Shown here piece after piece: positions 33,340-42,541 of a stretch of DNA of 64,000 nucleotides (position 1 is its first letter; each line of letters begins with the position of its first letter). The stretch spans positions 930,001 through 994,000 of the forward strand of contig JAOSKM010000002.1 in assembly GCA_027493625.1 (NCBI GenBank), read 5' to 3'. This DNA comes from Planctomycetota bacterium (GTDB taxonomy: Bacteria; Planctomycetota; UBA8742; UBA2392). A program made the translations under genes and the position numbers. The notes below the pieces were generated by a model that worked only from the letters and a program-made list of their open reading frames with translations, did not search any database and was not told the origin of the DNA.

Positions 33340-35577
33340 GTGCACAGCCAAACTGCCGATAACCATGGACGGGGGCCGTTGGACGCACCGGAATCCAGCC
33401 GCAAACTTGGCCTGTTTCGCGCCACGCTGGTAGGCGTCGGCGCCATCGTCGGCGGCGGCGTTCTGGCACTGGCCGGCACGGCCTTCGCGAGCGCCGGGCT
33501 GGCGGCGATTCTCGCATTCGTGCTGAATGGCGTGATCGCGTTTGCGACCGCGCGCAGCTTCGCGGTGATGACGCGCGCCTACCCGCAATCAGGCGGGTCG
33601 TACGTGTTCGCCAAGATGATCCTGTCCGTGCGCTCGGCCTTTGCCGTGGGCTGGATGGTGTGGTTCGCCGGCATCGTCGCCGGCGTGCTGTACGCGCTGG
33701 GGTTCGCCGTCTACGCGCTGATCATCGCGCGCGAAGCGTTTGCGGTGGCCGGGGCAAAGTCGCCCCCCTGGCTTGCCTACAACACGACCGTGCTCGCGCT
33801 GGCCGGGTGTGCCGTGTGCTTCTACACGCTGCTGTTGCTGCGCCGCGCGGCCGGCGGCGGCACGCTTGAATCGGTGGGCAAGGTCGTAGTATTCCTGATG
33901 ATCATCGGTTTTGGCATCTGGGCCGCGCTGGCCTCGGATGCGCCCGATCCGCAGCCTTCGCCGTTCTTGTACGGGGGCGCGGCGGGACTATTTGAAGCGA
34001 TGGGCTTCACGTTCATCGCCGTGCAGGGCTTCGGGCTGATCCCGGCGGTGTCCGGCGAGATCCGTGACGCGCGGCGCACCGTTCCGCGCGCAATGTACCT
34101 GTCACTGGCGATAGCGTTGCTGATCTACGTCCCGCTGCTGGTTGTCGTCGCGCTGGCCGGTATCAGCGAGGGCGAAAGCGTCGTCAGCATGGGGGAGCGG
34201 CACCGCGACGACCTGATCGTGGTGGCCGCGCGCAATTTCCTGGGCGCGCCCGGTTTCTGGCTGGTGGCGGTGGCGGCGTTGCTTTCGATGCTGAGCGCCC
34301 TGCAGGCCAACCTGTTCGTGGCTTCGCGCATCGCGCGCACCATGGCCCAGGACCGCATGCTGCCCTGGGGGCTGGCCAAACTGAATCGGCAGCGGGGCAT
34401 CCCGGCCGGAGGCGTGCTGGCCAGCGCTGTGCTGATGCTGGCAATCCTGCCGGTCATGAGCGACGTCGCCAGCGCGGGCGCTGCGGCCGGCCTGATCTTT
34501 CTGGTCACGTACGCGCTGGTGCACTGGACCGAGTTCCTGGCGCGGCGGCGCGGCACAGTAGAGGGCCGGCTGCGCCTGAACGCGCTGCCGGTGCTGGGTG
34601 GCCTTGCATGTCTCGGCCTGGCGGTGTTCCAGGGTGTGGTGGTGCCGCAGGCCGGCGTGATCACCATTGTCTGGATGGCGATCGGCGTGGGCATCTACGG
34701 GACGCTGTTCGCGCGGCGCGCGGAAGCCGTGGACGCCGCAGACGTCGCGCGCAACCCGTTGCGCTCGCAGGCGCGGGGCGAAAATCCGCTGGTGCTGCTG
34801 CCGATTGCCAACCCGGCCAGCGCCGCCGCGCTGGTCAGCGTGGCCCATGCGCTTACGCCGCCCATGGTAGGACGGGTGTTGCTGCTGTTCGTGATCCGCA
34901 AGCCGGACCTTCAGGCCACGGCCGAGGCCCTGATCGGCACGCAGCAGGTGCTGGGCCAGACACTGGCGGCTTCGTTCCGTGAAGCGCTGTACCCGGAGGC
35001 GCTGACCACCGTGGCGGCGGACCCCTGGGCCGAGATCGCGCGCGTGGCGCGCACCCGCGATTGCCAGAGCCTGCTGCTGGGCATGAGCAAGGTGACCGAG
35101 AACGAGCACGGCGAGCATCTCGAGCAGCTGATGAGCAGCGTGGACGCCGACGTGGTGGTGCTGCGCGCCCAGCCCGAGTGGCAGGTGGCGAGCGCAAAGA
35201 CCATCCTGGTGCCGGTGGGGGGCGGCGGCGCCCAGGACGAGCTGCGCGCCCGCATGCTCGGAAGCTTGAGCCGCGAGGCCCAGCGCGAAGTGATTTACCT
35301 GCGCGTGATCGACACGGATGTTTCGGACCCGGACGCGCTGAAGATCGAAGAAGAACTGGAGCGCGTGGCCATGAGCGAAGCCCCCGGTTTCGGCCGCGTG
35401 CGCATCATCCGCAGCAACAACGCGATCGAGCAGGTGGCGAAGCAGTGCGAGCAGGCGGACCTCACGATCATCGGAGTGCAGCGCATCGGCAAACGAAAGA
35501 AACACTTCGGCCGCTTCGCCATGCAGATCGTGCAGAAAACCACCCACGCGGTAATGCTGATCAGCCGGCGGGGGTGA
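33340..35577 (+). CDS. APC-type amino acid permease with C-terminal universal-stress-like domains
   Basis: 745 residues from GTG 33340. Residues ~20-460 are an APC-superfamily transporter with about 12 membrane helices, beginning LFRATLVGVGAIVGGGVLALAGTAFA, with YPQSGGSYVFAK (helix 3 motif) and GFTFIAVQGFGLIPAVSGEIRDARRTVPRAM. Residues ~480-745 are cytoplasmic and resemble tandem universal-stress-protein domains (MVGRVLLLFVIRKPDLQATAEAL; KTILVPVGGGGAQDELRARML; ADLTIIGVQRIGKRKKHFG). The substrate is probably an amino acid or amine. Start alternatives: TTG 33379, or ATG 33365 if one G is missing in the five-G run at ~33370, giving MDGGPLDAPES. Confidence 0.88.
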   Translation: MHSQTADNHGRGPLDAPESSRKLGLFRATLVGVGAIVGGGVLALAGTAFASAGLAAILAFVLNGVIAFATARSFAVMTRAYPQSGGSYVFAKMILSVRSAFAVGWMVWFAGIVAGVLYALGFAVYALIIAREAFAVAGAKSPPWLAYNTTVLALAGCAVCFYTLLLLRRAAGGGTLESVGKVVVFLMIIGFGIWAALASDAPDPQPSPFLYGGAAGLFEAMGFTFIAVQGFGLIPAVSGEIRDARRTVPRAMYLSLAIALLIYVPLLVVVALAGISEGESVVSMGERHRDDLIVVAARNFLGAPGFWLVAVAALLSMLSALQANLFVASRIARTMAQDRMLPWGLAKLNRQRGIPAGGVLASAVLMLAILPVMSDVASAGAAAGLIFLVTYALVHWTEFLARRRGTVEGRLRLNALPVLGGLACLGLAVFQGVVVPQAGVITIVWMAIGVGIYGTLFARRAEAVDAADVARNPLRSQARGENPLVLLPIANPASAAALVSVAHALTPPMVGRVLLLFVIRKPDLQATAEALIGTQQVLGQTLAASFREALYPEALTTVAADPWAEIARVARTRDCQSLLLGMSKVTENEHGEHLEQLMSSVDADVVVLRAQPEWQVASAKTILVPVGGGGAQDELRARMLGSLSREAQREVIYLRVIDTDVSDPDALKIEEELERVAMSEAPGFGRVRIIRSNNAIEQVAKQCEQADLTIIGVQRIGKRKKHFGRFAMQIVQKTTHAVMLISRRG

Positions 35578-35582
35578 TTCAC

Positions 35583-35634
35583 GTGGCACGGGTGTCCGCA
35601 CCCGTGTCTGCATGGGTGGGGACACCCATGCCAC
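35583..35634. repeat. GTGGC...GCCAC double-hairpin repeat
   Basis: Outer GTGGC/GCCAC arms enclose two hairpins, CACGGGTGTCCGCACCCGTG and CATGGGTGGGGACACCCATG. A nearly identical copy lies at 53525-53578 in the same orientation. It fills the gap between convergent genes and may end both transcripts. Confidence 0.85.
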
Positions 35635-36428
35635 TATGCCTGCCGGGCCTGGTACCGATAGGCGATCAGGATGCTGGCGGCGACCGCCGCGTTTAGGCTT
35701 TCGACCTTGTCGGTCTGGGGGATGCTTACCTGGATGACTTCGTGGTCTTTCCAGAAGGGCTGCACGCCTTCGCTTTCGCCGCCGATGATGAACGCCGTCT
35801 TGGGCGGGTAGCTGATCGTGAAGGCGTTCTGCCCTTTCGTGCCCGTCACGTAGGGCCACACGCCGGCCTCGGTCAGCTTGGAAATCACGTCCTCGGGCGT
35901 CAGGTCGCCGAACACCGGCACGTGGTAGATGCCGCCCATGCTGGCGCGCACGGCCTTGTGGTTGTAGGCGTCCACGCAACCCTTCAGCAGCAGCAGCCCG
36001 CCGCAATCGAACGCGGCCGCCTGGCGCAGGATGGTGCCGAGGTTGCCCGGGTCACGCAGGTTGTCGAGCACCAGCAGTGTGAGCTGCGGCCGTGACAGCA
36101 GTGCGGTCAGGTCCCAGGCGGGCATGCCGAAGACGCCGAGGATGCCCTGGCTGTTGACGGTGTCGCTGGCGGCCATGAACTCGCCGCTGTCGGTCTCGAA
36201 GGCCTCGACGCCTTCCTGCCTGCAGCGCGCCAGCAGCGCCTCGACCTTTTCGCGGGTGCTTTCGATCAGCTCGGGGCAGAACACCACGTAGCGCGGGAAC
36301 ACGCCGGCCTTGAAGGCTTCCTCAAGCAGCAGCGGCCCTTCGGCGACGAACAGGCCCTGCTCCTCGCGTGACTTGCGAAGTTTCAACGCGCGCAACTGTT
36401 TCGCGCGAGCCTTGGGCAGAGATTCCAT
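35634..36428 (-). CDS. SpoU/TrmH family RNA 2'-O-methyltransferase
   Basis: 264 residues. An N-terminal substrate-binding domain (ARAKQLRALKLRKSREEQGLFVAEGPLLLEEA, typical of the 23S/tRNA RlmB-TrmH-like group) precedes the knotted SPOUT domain: motif 1 NLRDPGNLGTILRQAAAFDCGG, motif 2 FIIGGESEGVQPFW, motif 3 VSIPQTDKVESLNAAVAASILIAYR, where the knot binds S-adenosylmethionine. It methylates ribose in rRNA or tRNA; the exact target is not evident. ATG 36428 is taken since family similarity starts there; upstream codons are open but low quality. TAGATA lies at -14 to -9, so its leader may be very short. Confidence 0.92.
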   Translation of the reverse strand: MESLPKARAKQLRALKLRKSREEQGLFVAEGPLLLEEAFKAGVFPRYVVFCPELIESTREKVEALLARCRQEGVEAFETDSGEFMAASDTVNSQGILGVFGMPAWDLTALLSRPQLTLLVLDNLRDPGNLGTILRQAAAFDCGGLLLLKGCVDAYNHKAVRASMGGIYHVPVFGDLTPEDVISKLTEAGVWPYVTGTKGQNAFTISYPPKTAFIIGGESEGVQPFWKDHEVIQVSIPQTDKVESLNAAVAASILIAYRYQARQA

Positions 36429-36495
36429 AAGCGGGGTATCTACCAGCAGCAGGCGCAAGGGCAATGGGTGGATATCAACCGCGAATGTCCAATGG

Positions 36496-36548
36496 CCAGT
36501 TACCAATCCCGGCAACCTCGTCAGGGCCAATTGGTCATTGGTAACTGG
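36496..36548. repeat. 12-bp inverted repeat
   Basis: CCAGTTACCAAT (36496-36507) and ATTGGTAACTGG (36537-36548) are perfect inverted arms with CCAATTGGTC between them. AT-richer than the surroundings, similar in character to the GATTTTGG palindrome at 5764. Lies in the 149-base gap between two minus-strand genes. Confidence 0.7.
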
Positions 36549-36577
36549 TTATCGGAAATTTGCTGTTGTATCTGGGT

Positions 36578-37033
36578 CTACGCGTCTTTGTCGGCCGCAT
36601 CCTTGACCGCGGCGGCCTCTTCTTCGTCGGAGAGCTTGGGGTGCTGGCCCGTAACGGGCTGGGGCGTCATCTCGGGCTCGGCGTGCAGGATGATCTCGAG
36701 CGCGCGTTTGATGTCTTCGACCTGGTCAAGCAGCAGCTTGGGGTGGGCGACGATCGGTTCAAGCGGCTGCTGCTCGTCCCACAGGCGCTTGGTCATCATC
36801 GCCATGTGGGCGCACACCACGGTCTCCAGGGCGTTAAGCCAGGCGATCACCCAGGCGCGGAAGGCCTGCTGGTCGTACTCGGCGGTCAGCTTGCCGCGCG
36901 GGTTCACGATGTGGTCGAGACGCACCATCTTCAGCGTCTCGATGGTCTCTTCCGCCACGAGGCCGCGCAGCTTCAGGATGTGCTTCCTGAGCTCTTCATC
37001 GTCGATTTCCGGTATCGGTAGTCTGTCGCTCAT
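36578..37033 (-). CDS. Hypothetical protein, 151 residues
   Basis: An acidic, helical protein: LPIPEIDDEELRKHILKLRGLVAEETIETLKMVRLDHI, then AFRAWVIAWLNALETVVCAHMAMMTKRLWDEQQ, and an acidic, Pro-containing tail. No known domain is recognised. It sits 12 bases after the CII-like HTH gene at 37046 in the same direction, so it is probably its translational partner; the combination of a small helical protein with a CII-like regulator recalls regulators of phage origin, but no phage structural gene is nearby. No membrane segment or signal. Confidence 0.75.
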   Translation of the reverse strand: MSDRLPIPEIDDEELRKHILKLRGLVAEETIETLKMVRLDHIVNPRGKLTAEYDQQAFRAWVIAWLNALETVVCAHMAMMTKRLWDEQQPLEPIVAHPKLLLDQVEDIKRALEIILHAEPEMTPQPVTGQHPKLSDEEEAAAVKDAADKDA

Positions 37034-37045
37034 GGCGTTCCGGCT

Positions 37046-37636
37046 TTACTCTTCTTCGGACGACTTGCCGCGGCTGATGTCGTATGCGCCTTCTTCGCAG
37101 CTCACGATGAAGTGCTCGAGGCGGCCTTTCAGCCTGTCCCAGTTCTTGCGCAGCTTCTTGGCCTCGCCTTCGTCGATCTTGCCGTCGTCGGTCAGGGACT
37201 TCTCGGCCATCTGCATCAGGTCGGCGAAGTCGTTCAGCGCCGAGACGGTAGCCGTCACGAAGCTGTGCCCGGCCTGGCCCGCGAGCATCGGGTTCGAGGT
37301 GTAGTAGCCGCGCGCGATGCGGCACAGGAACTGCACCAGCTCAATGTCTTCCGACAGATGGAAAATGGTGACCAGCTTGTCCAGCGGGTTGCGCGCACCG
37401 CTGGCACCCGGGTTCTTCTTGGTGCGCGGCGGCTGCGTCCACTTGTACACCAGGCTCAGGCTCACATCGAGTGCGCGGGCCACGCGTTTGGGCCCGGCGC
37501 GATCCACCGCCTGCTTCAGAATCGCGTGCGTGTCCTCCAGCAGGTCCTCCAGCACCTGCTCGTCGGCGAGCTGCTCTTCCTGTTCGAGTCGTGCCTGGTC
37601 GGACGACGTATCCTTGCTGGCGCTTGATTTGGCCAT
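37046..37636 (-). CDS. CII/CP76-like helix-turn-helix regulator
   Basis: 196 residues. After an acidic N-terminus (LEQEEQLADEQVLEDLLED) comes a helix-turn-helix, ILKQAVDRAGPKRVARALDVSLSLVYKWTQPP, then NPLDKLVTIFHLSEDIELVQFLCRIARGYYTSNP and a helical C-terminus (FADLMQMAEKSLTDDGKIDEGEAKKLRKNWDRLKGRL). The order HTH, NPLDR-like, LVQFLC, GGYY/NP resembles a bacterial family related to phage CII regulators (CP76 type). It is probably a transcription factor. ATG 37636 is chosen because family similarity and acidic helix begin here; it is divergent from mtnA with 77 bases between. Confidence 0.78.
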   Translation of the reverse strand: MAKSSASKDTSSDQARLEQEEQLADEQVLEDLLEDTHAILKQAVDRAGPKRVARALDVSLSLVYKWTQPPRTKKNPGASGARNPLDKLVTIFHLSEDIELVQFLCRIARGYYTSNPMLAGQAGHSFVTATVSALNDFADLMQMAEKSLTDDGKIDEGEAKKLRKNWDRLKGRLEHFIVSCEEGAYDISRGKSSEEE

Positions 37637-37713
37637 GCTTGCACCCTGCCCGATGGTCGTAACGTGACCAAACCAATATAGATTCCCGGGCGCTCTTTTC
37701 ACAGGATCCAACC

Positions 37714-38705
37714 ATGGCATTGCCCCGCACCGTAGACTGGCAAGGTGATGCGGCCACAGGCCGTCTGCTTATCATCGAACAGACGCTGCTGCCCGCCGAA
37801 CTCAAGCTGCTTGAGCTTTCCGAGCTGGAGCCCGTGATCGACGCCATCGAGCGCCTGGCCGTGCGCGGGGCCCCGGCGCTTGGCGTGGCCGGCGCCTACG
37901 GGGCGGTGATTGCCCTGCGCAGCGGACTGGGCGATGCCGGCCTGGAAAAGCTGGCCGCGGCGCGCCCCACGGCGGTCAACCTGCGCTGGGGGTTGAGCGC
38001 GTACGCCGCGCCGCCAAGGGCGACCCGGAGCGCGCACTGGCCGAGGCAAAGGCCATCGACGCCGAGGACGTGCGCACCTGCCGCGCGATCGGCGAGCACG
38101 GGGCGGCCCTGATCCAGGACGGCATGGGGGTGCTGACCCACTGCAACGCCGGGGCCCTGGCCACAGCCGGCATGGGCACCGCGCTGGCGCCCATGTACGT
38201 GGCGCACGAGCAAGGCCGCAAGTTCCGGGTGTTCGCCGACGAGACCCGGCCCCTGTTGCAGGGGGCGCGGCTGACCAGCTTTGAACTGGCGGAGAACGAC
38301 CTGGACGTCACGCTGATCACGGACTCGATGGCGGCCGTGGTGATGCGGCAGGGCTGGGTGCAGCTGGTGATTACCGGGGCGGATCGCATCGCGAGGAACG
38401 GCGACGCGGCCAACAAGATCGGCACCTACGGGGTGGCGACGCTGGCCAAGGCGCACAGCATTCCTTTCTACATCGCGGCGCCGAAAAGCACCTTCGACCC
38501 TGAACTGGCAGCCGGCGCGCAGATTCCGATCGAGGAGCGCAATGCCCGCGAGCTGCGTTTTGTAGGCGATGTGCGCACGGCGCCGGACCGCGTGAAGGTG
38601 TACAACCCGGCCTTTGACGTGACGCCGGCGGGGCTGATCAGCGGCTGGATCACCGAGGGCGGCATACTGAAGGCGCACGAGATCGCGGGCTGGCTGGCGC
38701 GATAA
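37714..38705 (+). pseudogene. mtnA: Methylthioribose-1-phosphate isomerase, frameshifted
   Basis: MtnA converts 5-methylthioribose-1-phosphate to the ribulose form in methionine salvage. The first frame (ATG 37714) carries the N-terminal domain (TLLPAELKLLELSELEPVIDAIERLAVRGAPALG, AAARPTAVNLRWG) and then loses frame; the second carries ERVRRAAKGDPERALAEAKAI, the catalytic loop GVLTHCNAG (Cys), DETRPLLQGARLTSFEL, and VITGADRIARNGDAANKIGTY with the catalytic Asp, to WLAR at 38705. One G added to the run 37988-37992 restores 330 residues, the usual length. Every active-site residue is present, so an assembly error is more likely than loss of the pathway. It is divergent from the CII-like regulator. 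Confidence 0.88.
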
Positions 38706-38724
38706 GTAGTTGCCGCGCCTCTCC

Positions 38725-38752
38725 TTGACGCTGCAACAGCGGTGCGTTAGCT
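38725..38752 (+). promoter_or_regulatory. Promoter of the tRNA gene
   Basis: TTGACG (38725-38730), a 16-base spacer and TTAGCT (38747-38752), ending 12 bases before the mature tRNA 5' end. The -35 matches five of six consensus bases. Confidence 0.5.
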
Positions 38753-38764
38753 TTCGAAACGGAT

Positions 38765-38841
<77 letters not shown>

Positions 38842-38846
38842 TTATG

Positions 38847-38874
38847 AACGCCTCTCCTTGCGGGAGGCGTTTTC
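38847..38874 (+). terminator. Terminator of tRNA-Pro
   Basis: AACGCCTC(T)CC, loop TTGC, GGGAGGCGTT with one bulged base, followed by TTCC. 6 bases beyond the CCA end. Confidence 0.75.
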
Positions 38875-39005
38875 CATTTGGGTGCGGCTCACGACCTCTG
38901 CGGGCTGCGCCCGCGCCGCTACGCTTACGCCCGGCCATGGCCGGGCTTGTTCAGTTGGTCGAAGATTTTGGGTATGGTATGCATTCAGCCGCGAGGGAAG
39001 AGCCG

Positions 39006-39539
39006 ATGCGAAGCCATTTCCTGATCCTGATTTCCTTTCTTGTCCTGCTCTGCGCTGCCTGCGGCGGCGGTGAAAACGCCGCGGACCAGGTTAACCGTGA
39101 GGCTACGTTCATCCCCGACGTTACCACACCGGAGGGCGCTACGGAAACCTACGCCCGCGCCATCGAGACGGGCAGCATCACGCTGGCCGAGCTGGTGGTG
39201 CTGGATGAAGAGCGAGACGTGTTGATCTCGCAGTTCCGCGCCAACTTCCAGGCCAGCGAGCAACAGGGTGTGAAGTGGAAGCTGGAGTTCAGCCAGGCGG
39301 AGCAACTGTCGCCCGCGCTTGTGCAGGCCAGAGTGGACTACATCCGACTGAAGGAAGGCAAGGAAGCAGGGCGCGAAAGCAGCTGGATCGTGTTCAAGAA
39401 AATTGAGGACGGCACCTGGCGCTACAGCCGCGCGCTCTCGATGCAGCTGATCGAGCAGATGAAACCAAAGCCCCCTTCCAACGGCGATGATGCACCCGCA
39501 GGCAACGAAGAGTCCGCCAACTCTCCCTGCGGCGGCTGA
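39006..39539 (+). CDS. Lipoprotein, 177 residues
   Basis: MRSHFLILISFLVLLCAACG is a clear lipobox (LCAAC). The mature part has an NTF2/DUF4878-like shape: TPEGATETYARAIETGSITLAELVVLDEERDVLISQFRANFQASEQQGVKWKLEFSQAEQLSPALVQARVDYIRLKEGKEAGRESSWIVFKKIEDGTWRYS, an alpha helix followed by curved beta strands, as seen in small lipoproteins of unknown role. The Pro/Asn-rich C-terminus ends SANSPCGG. An open frame reaches back into the tRNA, which rules the longer start out. GAGGGAAGAG upstream may be the ribosome site. Confidence 0.8.
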   Translation: MRSHFLILISFLVLLCAACGGGENAADQVNREATFIPDVTTPEGATETYARAIETGSITLAELVVLDEERDVLISQFRANFQASEQQGVKWKLEFSQAEQLSPALVQARVDYIRLKEGKEAGRESSWIVFKKIEDGTWRYSRALSMQLIEQMKPKPPSNGDDAPAGNEESANSPCGG

Positions 39540-39667
39540 GCAACTTTCGGCAAATGCCGGAATCTTCCGGCCGATCTTTCTGTTTGTGCGGCACTGATAA
39601 TGGATGAGCGGACGTCCCGGACCCGTTTCGACGGGGACCGGACTCAACTTTGGAAAGGGGCTTGAGC

Positions 39668-40714
39668 GTGAAGATTGCCTATTCGTTGCTGGCCGTGCTG
39701 CTGCTGCTGGCCGGGCCACTGTTTGCCGACGAGCTGACCACCACGGACGGCGACAAGCTGGTCGGCACCTTCGAGAAGCTGGAGAACGGTGAAGTGCACT
39801 TCACCACAAAGTCGGCCGGCGCCGTGAAGGTGCCCGTTGATAAAGTGGCGAGCCTGAGCCTGGATACCACGCGCAAGGCGCGCATCCGCACCGGCGACGA
39901 CATCAAGGCCCAGCAGGAGGCCGAGCTCAGCACCCGCGACGGCAAGCTCGTCGTGAAGCTGGAAGCCGGCGAACTGGACGTCGAGTCGCTGGCCGGCCTT
40001 AAGGGGATCGATGAGACCCTGCCCGATGAACGCGCGGTGTGGGACGTCAGCGCGCTGGGCACCTTCTCATGGACCGAGGGCAACACCCGCACCTACAGCC
40101 TCGGTTACCGCTTCGATATCAAGCGCACCGGCAAGCGCAATTTCATGACGCTGTTCGGCCGCGGCAGCTACTTCCAGGATCGCAACCTGGAGGAAGAGCC
40201 GGTTCGCGAACGCAAGCACCATATCGGCTACCTGTACCGTTACATCTTCGACTTCAACCTCACCATCGACTTCACCGAAGACCTGTACTTCAACGAGTTC
40301 GCGGGCTACCACTACCGCAGCGTCACCGGCCTGGGCCCCGGCTACTACATCCTGCGCCAGGAGCGCCTGACCTGGCACGTCGGCGCGCACCTGACCTACA
40401 CCTACGAGGACCAGCTGGCGGGCGCCGAAGACCGCGGCTACCTGGGCGCGCGGCTGATGACCGAGTTCGACTGGTCCAGCCCCAGCGGCATGCTGCACGT
40501 GAACTACAAGGGCGCCCTGATGTTCGACTTCGACGAGTCCAAGAACCTCACGGGCAACCAGTCGCTGCTGATTGAGCACAAGCTGGGCAGTTTCGTCACC
40601 GCCGGCCTGCTGATCGAGCACGCCTGGGACAACCTGCCGCCCGAGAAGTTCAAGCACCATGACTTCCGCTTCACCTTCACCCTCGGCTTCGCCTGGTCGA
40701 CGCGAGGGTGGTAG
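39668..40714 (+). CDS. DUF481 outer-membrane protein
   Basis: 348 residues from GTG 39668, with GGAAAGGGG upstream. Signal peptide KIAYSLLAVLLLLAGPLFA, then a periplasmic SH3-like/beta portion (DELTTTDGDKLVGTFEKLENGEVHFTTKSAGAVKVPVDKVASL, typical of DUF481/YdiY neighbours), and from ~120 a beta-barrel of alternating aromatic strands (YSLGYRFDIKRTGKRNFMTLFGRGSYF, HHIGYLYRYIFDFNLTIDFTEDLYFNEFAGYHY) ending in Trp (TLGFAWSTRGW), near the terminal aromatic residue usual for outer-membrane assembly. The function of the family is unknown, with links to salt or acid response in E. coli (ydiY). Evidence for a diderm envelope. Confidence 0.88.
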   Translation: MKIAYSLLAVLLLLAGPLFADELTTTDGDKLVGTFEKLENGEVHFTTKSAGAVKVPVDKVASLSLDTTRKARIRTGDDIKAQQEAELSTRDGKLVVKLEAGELDVESLAGLKGIDETLPDERAVWDVSALGTFSWTEGNTRTYSLGYRFDIKRTGKRNFMTLFGRGSYFQDRNLEEEPVRERKHHIGYLYRYIFDFNLTIDFTEDLYFNEFAGYHYRSVTGLGPGYYILRQERLTWHVGAHLTYTYEDQLAGAEDRGYLGARLMTEFDWSSPSGMLHVNYKGALMFDFDESKNLTGNQSLLIEHKLGSFVTAGLLIEHAWDNLPPEKFKHHDFRFTFTLGFAWSTRGW

Positions 40715-40736
40715 CGAGAGCCGCCTGCAAATCTGA

Positions 40737-40770
40737 CGCGCCCGCCCCAGTGGCGGGCGCGCCTGCTTTT
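40737..40770 (+). terminator. Terminator after the DUF481 gene
   Basis: CGCGCCCGCC (40737-40746), loop CCAGT, GGCGGGCGCG (40752-40761), then CCTGCTTTT. It ends 17 bases before the histidine kinase start, which therefore may have a promoter inside it or depend on readthrough. Confidence 0.85.
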
Positions 40771-40786
40771 GGTCAAACTGTGGGCC

Positions 40787-42541
40787 ATGGCCGACAAGCG
40801 CATCACGGAAATCCGCCGCAAGCTCAGCTGGTACTACGCCTTCGCGCTGGGCGCGGCGCTGGCATTTGCCGTGCTGGTGGGCGTGACCGCCTTCGTGCCT
40901 GGCGCCGGCAGCAACCTGCTGGTGTGGGGCACGGTGTTCGGTTTCTGCGCCCTCGTGGTGCTGGTGTTCGCGGCCGTGAGCTGGCGCCTGCGCCGCATCG
41001 AGCGCGACGTCAACGCCAGCCGCAGCGACCTCCGGAACACCGGCCAGCTGCTGGCCGAGCAGGTGGCCCGGCGGGAAAAGGCCGAGGCCAGCCTGCGCGA
41101 AGAGGAGCTGTTCCCCGAGCTGTATCCGGGCCCGGTGCTGCGATTCGACGCCGAGGGGCGAGTGGTGCGGGTCAACCGCGCTGCCACCGAGCTGATCGGC
41201 GGTGCCGCCTTGCAGGGGCGGCTGATCACCGACCTGCTGCCCGGCATGACGCTGGACGACGTGCGCCAGTGCATCCGCGCCGGCGTGCTCGAGCCGCGCC
41301 AGGTGGAGTGGGGGAGGCGCTGGTACATCTGCCACATGCGCGGCGTGCCCGGCCACTCGACCGGTGTGCTGTACGCCAGCGACATCACCGAGACCAAAGA
41401 GCTGGAAGAGGACCTGCGGCACCAGGAACGGCGCGCCCGCGCCATCCTGGATGGCGCCGCTGACGCCATCATCATCGTGGCGGTGGGCGGCATCGTGCAG
41501 GCCGTGAACCCGGCGATGGAAAAGCTGTTCGGCTGGAAGCACGACGAGATCGTGGGCCGCAACGTGGACCTGCTGCTGCCCGAACTGTTCCAGCACCACA
41601 GCGGCGACCGCCTGCATGTGCTGGCCGGCTACGCGCGCCGCAAGCCGACGGGGCCGTTTGATCGCGTGTGGCACGGGCGCCACAAGGACGGCAGGGACTT
41701 CCCGCTCTCGTTCACGGTAAGCGCCTACGACTATGAAGGCTCTCCGCGCGTAAGCCTGTTCGTGCGCGACATCAGCGAGCGCGTGCGCGCCCAGGCCCTC
41801 GAGAGGCAGCAGGCAGAGCAGCTGCAGCAGCAGAACCTCGAGCTGGAGCGGCTGGTCACCGAACTGGACGAATTCAACTACGTGGCCAGCCACGACCTGC
41901 AGGAGCCGCTGCGCACCATGAGCACCTACTGCGGCCTTCTGAAGGCCGACCTGGGCGGCAACCTGCCCAAGCGCGCCGAGGAGGATCTGTCGGCGATCCT
42001 GAGCGCCAGCCTGCGCATGCAGCGGCTGATCACTGACCTGCTCGAGTATTCCCGCTCCGGCCACCGTGAACTGAAGCTGGACGAAGTGGACCTGCAGCAG
42101 GTGATGAAGCGCGTCGCCGGCGACCTGCGCGCGCGCGTCGAGGAGACCGGCGGCCGTATCGAATACAACGGGTTGCCGAAGGTGCTGGGCGACGAAATGC
42201 AGATCGGGCGGGTGCTGCAGAACCTGGTGGCGAACGGGCTGAAGTTCCAGCGGCCGGGCGCTTCGCCGGTGGTAACCATCCGCTCCGAGCCCGCCGGCGA
42301 GCAGGTGCGGCTTGAGGTTTGTGACAACGGCATCGGTATTGAAGAGCAGTACCTGGGCCGGATTTTCAAACCCTTTACGCGGCTGCACGGGGTTGGCAAG
42401 TACGATGGCTCTGGCATCGGGCTGTCGGTATGCCGTAAGATAGTGGAACGCCACGGCGGCAGCATCGAGGTAAGTTCCGTGCCGGGCGAGGGCAGCCGTT
42501 TCCGGTTAACGCTGCCCGCGGTGAAACCAGGAGAGGCATGA
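40787..42541 (+). CDS. Membrane PAS histidine kinase (phytochrome-type kinase core)
   Basis: 584 residues. Two membrane helices at ~15-35 and ~45-65 with a short loop between, a coiled coil (RRIERDVNASRSDLRNTGQLLAEQVARREKAEA), two PAS domains (~110-205 and ~215-335; the second has AADAIIIVAVGGIVQAVNPAMEKLFGWKHDEIVGRNVDLLLPE), a signalling coiled coil rich in Gln/Leu, a HisKA dimerisation domain with phosphorylated H369 in NYVASHDLQEPLRTM, and an HATPase with N box VLQNLVANGLKFQ, DNGIGIEEQYLGRIFKPFTRLH and GSGIGLSVCRKIV. The H-box type matches phytochrome-like kinases partnered with Rcp1-type regulators; the next gene is exactly such a regulator, overlapping by four bases. No chromophore Cys/GAF domain is present, so the signal is unknown. 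Confidence 0.95.
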   Translation: MADKRITEIRRKLSWYYAFALGAALAFAVLVGVTAFVPGAGSNLLVWGTVFGFCALVVLVFAAVSWRLRRIERDVNASRSDLRNTGQLLAEQVARREKAEASLREEELFPELYPGPVLRFDAEGRVVRVNRAATELIGGAALQGRLITDLLPGMTLDDVRQCIRAGVLEPRQVEWGRRWYICHMRGVPGHSTGVLYASDITETKELEEDLRHQERRARAILDGAADAIIIVAVGGIVQAVNPAMEKLFGWKHDEIVGRNVDLLLPELFQHHSGDRLHVLAGYARRKPTGPFDRVWHGRHKDGRDFPLSFTVSAYDYEGSPRVSLFVRDISERVRAQALERQQAEQLQQQNLELERLVTELDEFNYVASHDLQEPLRTMSTYCGLLKADLGGNLPKRAEEDLSAILSASLRMQRLITDLLEYSRSGHRELKLDEVDLQQVMKRVAGDLRARVEETGGRIEYNGLPKVLGDEMQIGRVLQNLVANGLKFQRPGASPVVTIRSEPAGEQVRLEVCDNGIGIEEQYLGRIFKPFTRLHGVGKYDGSGIGLSVCRKIVERHGGSIEVSSVPGEGSRFRLTLPAVKPGEA

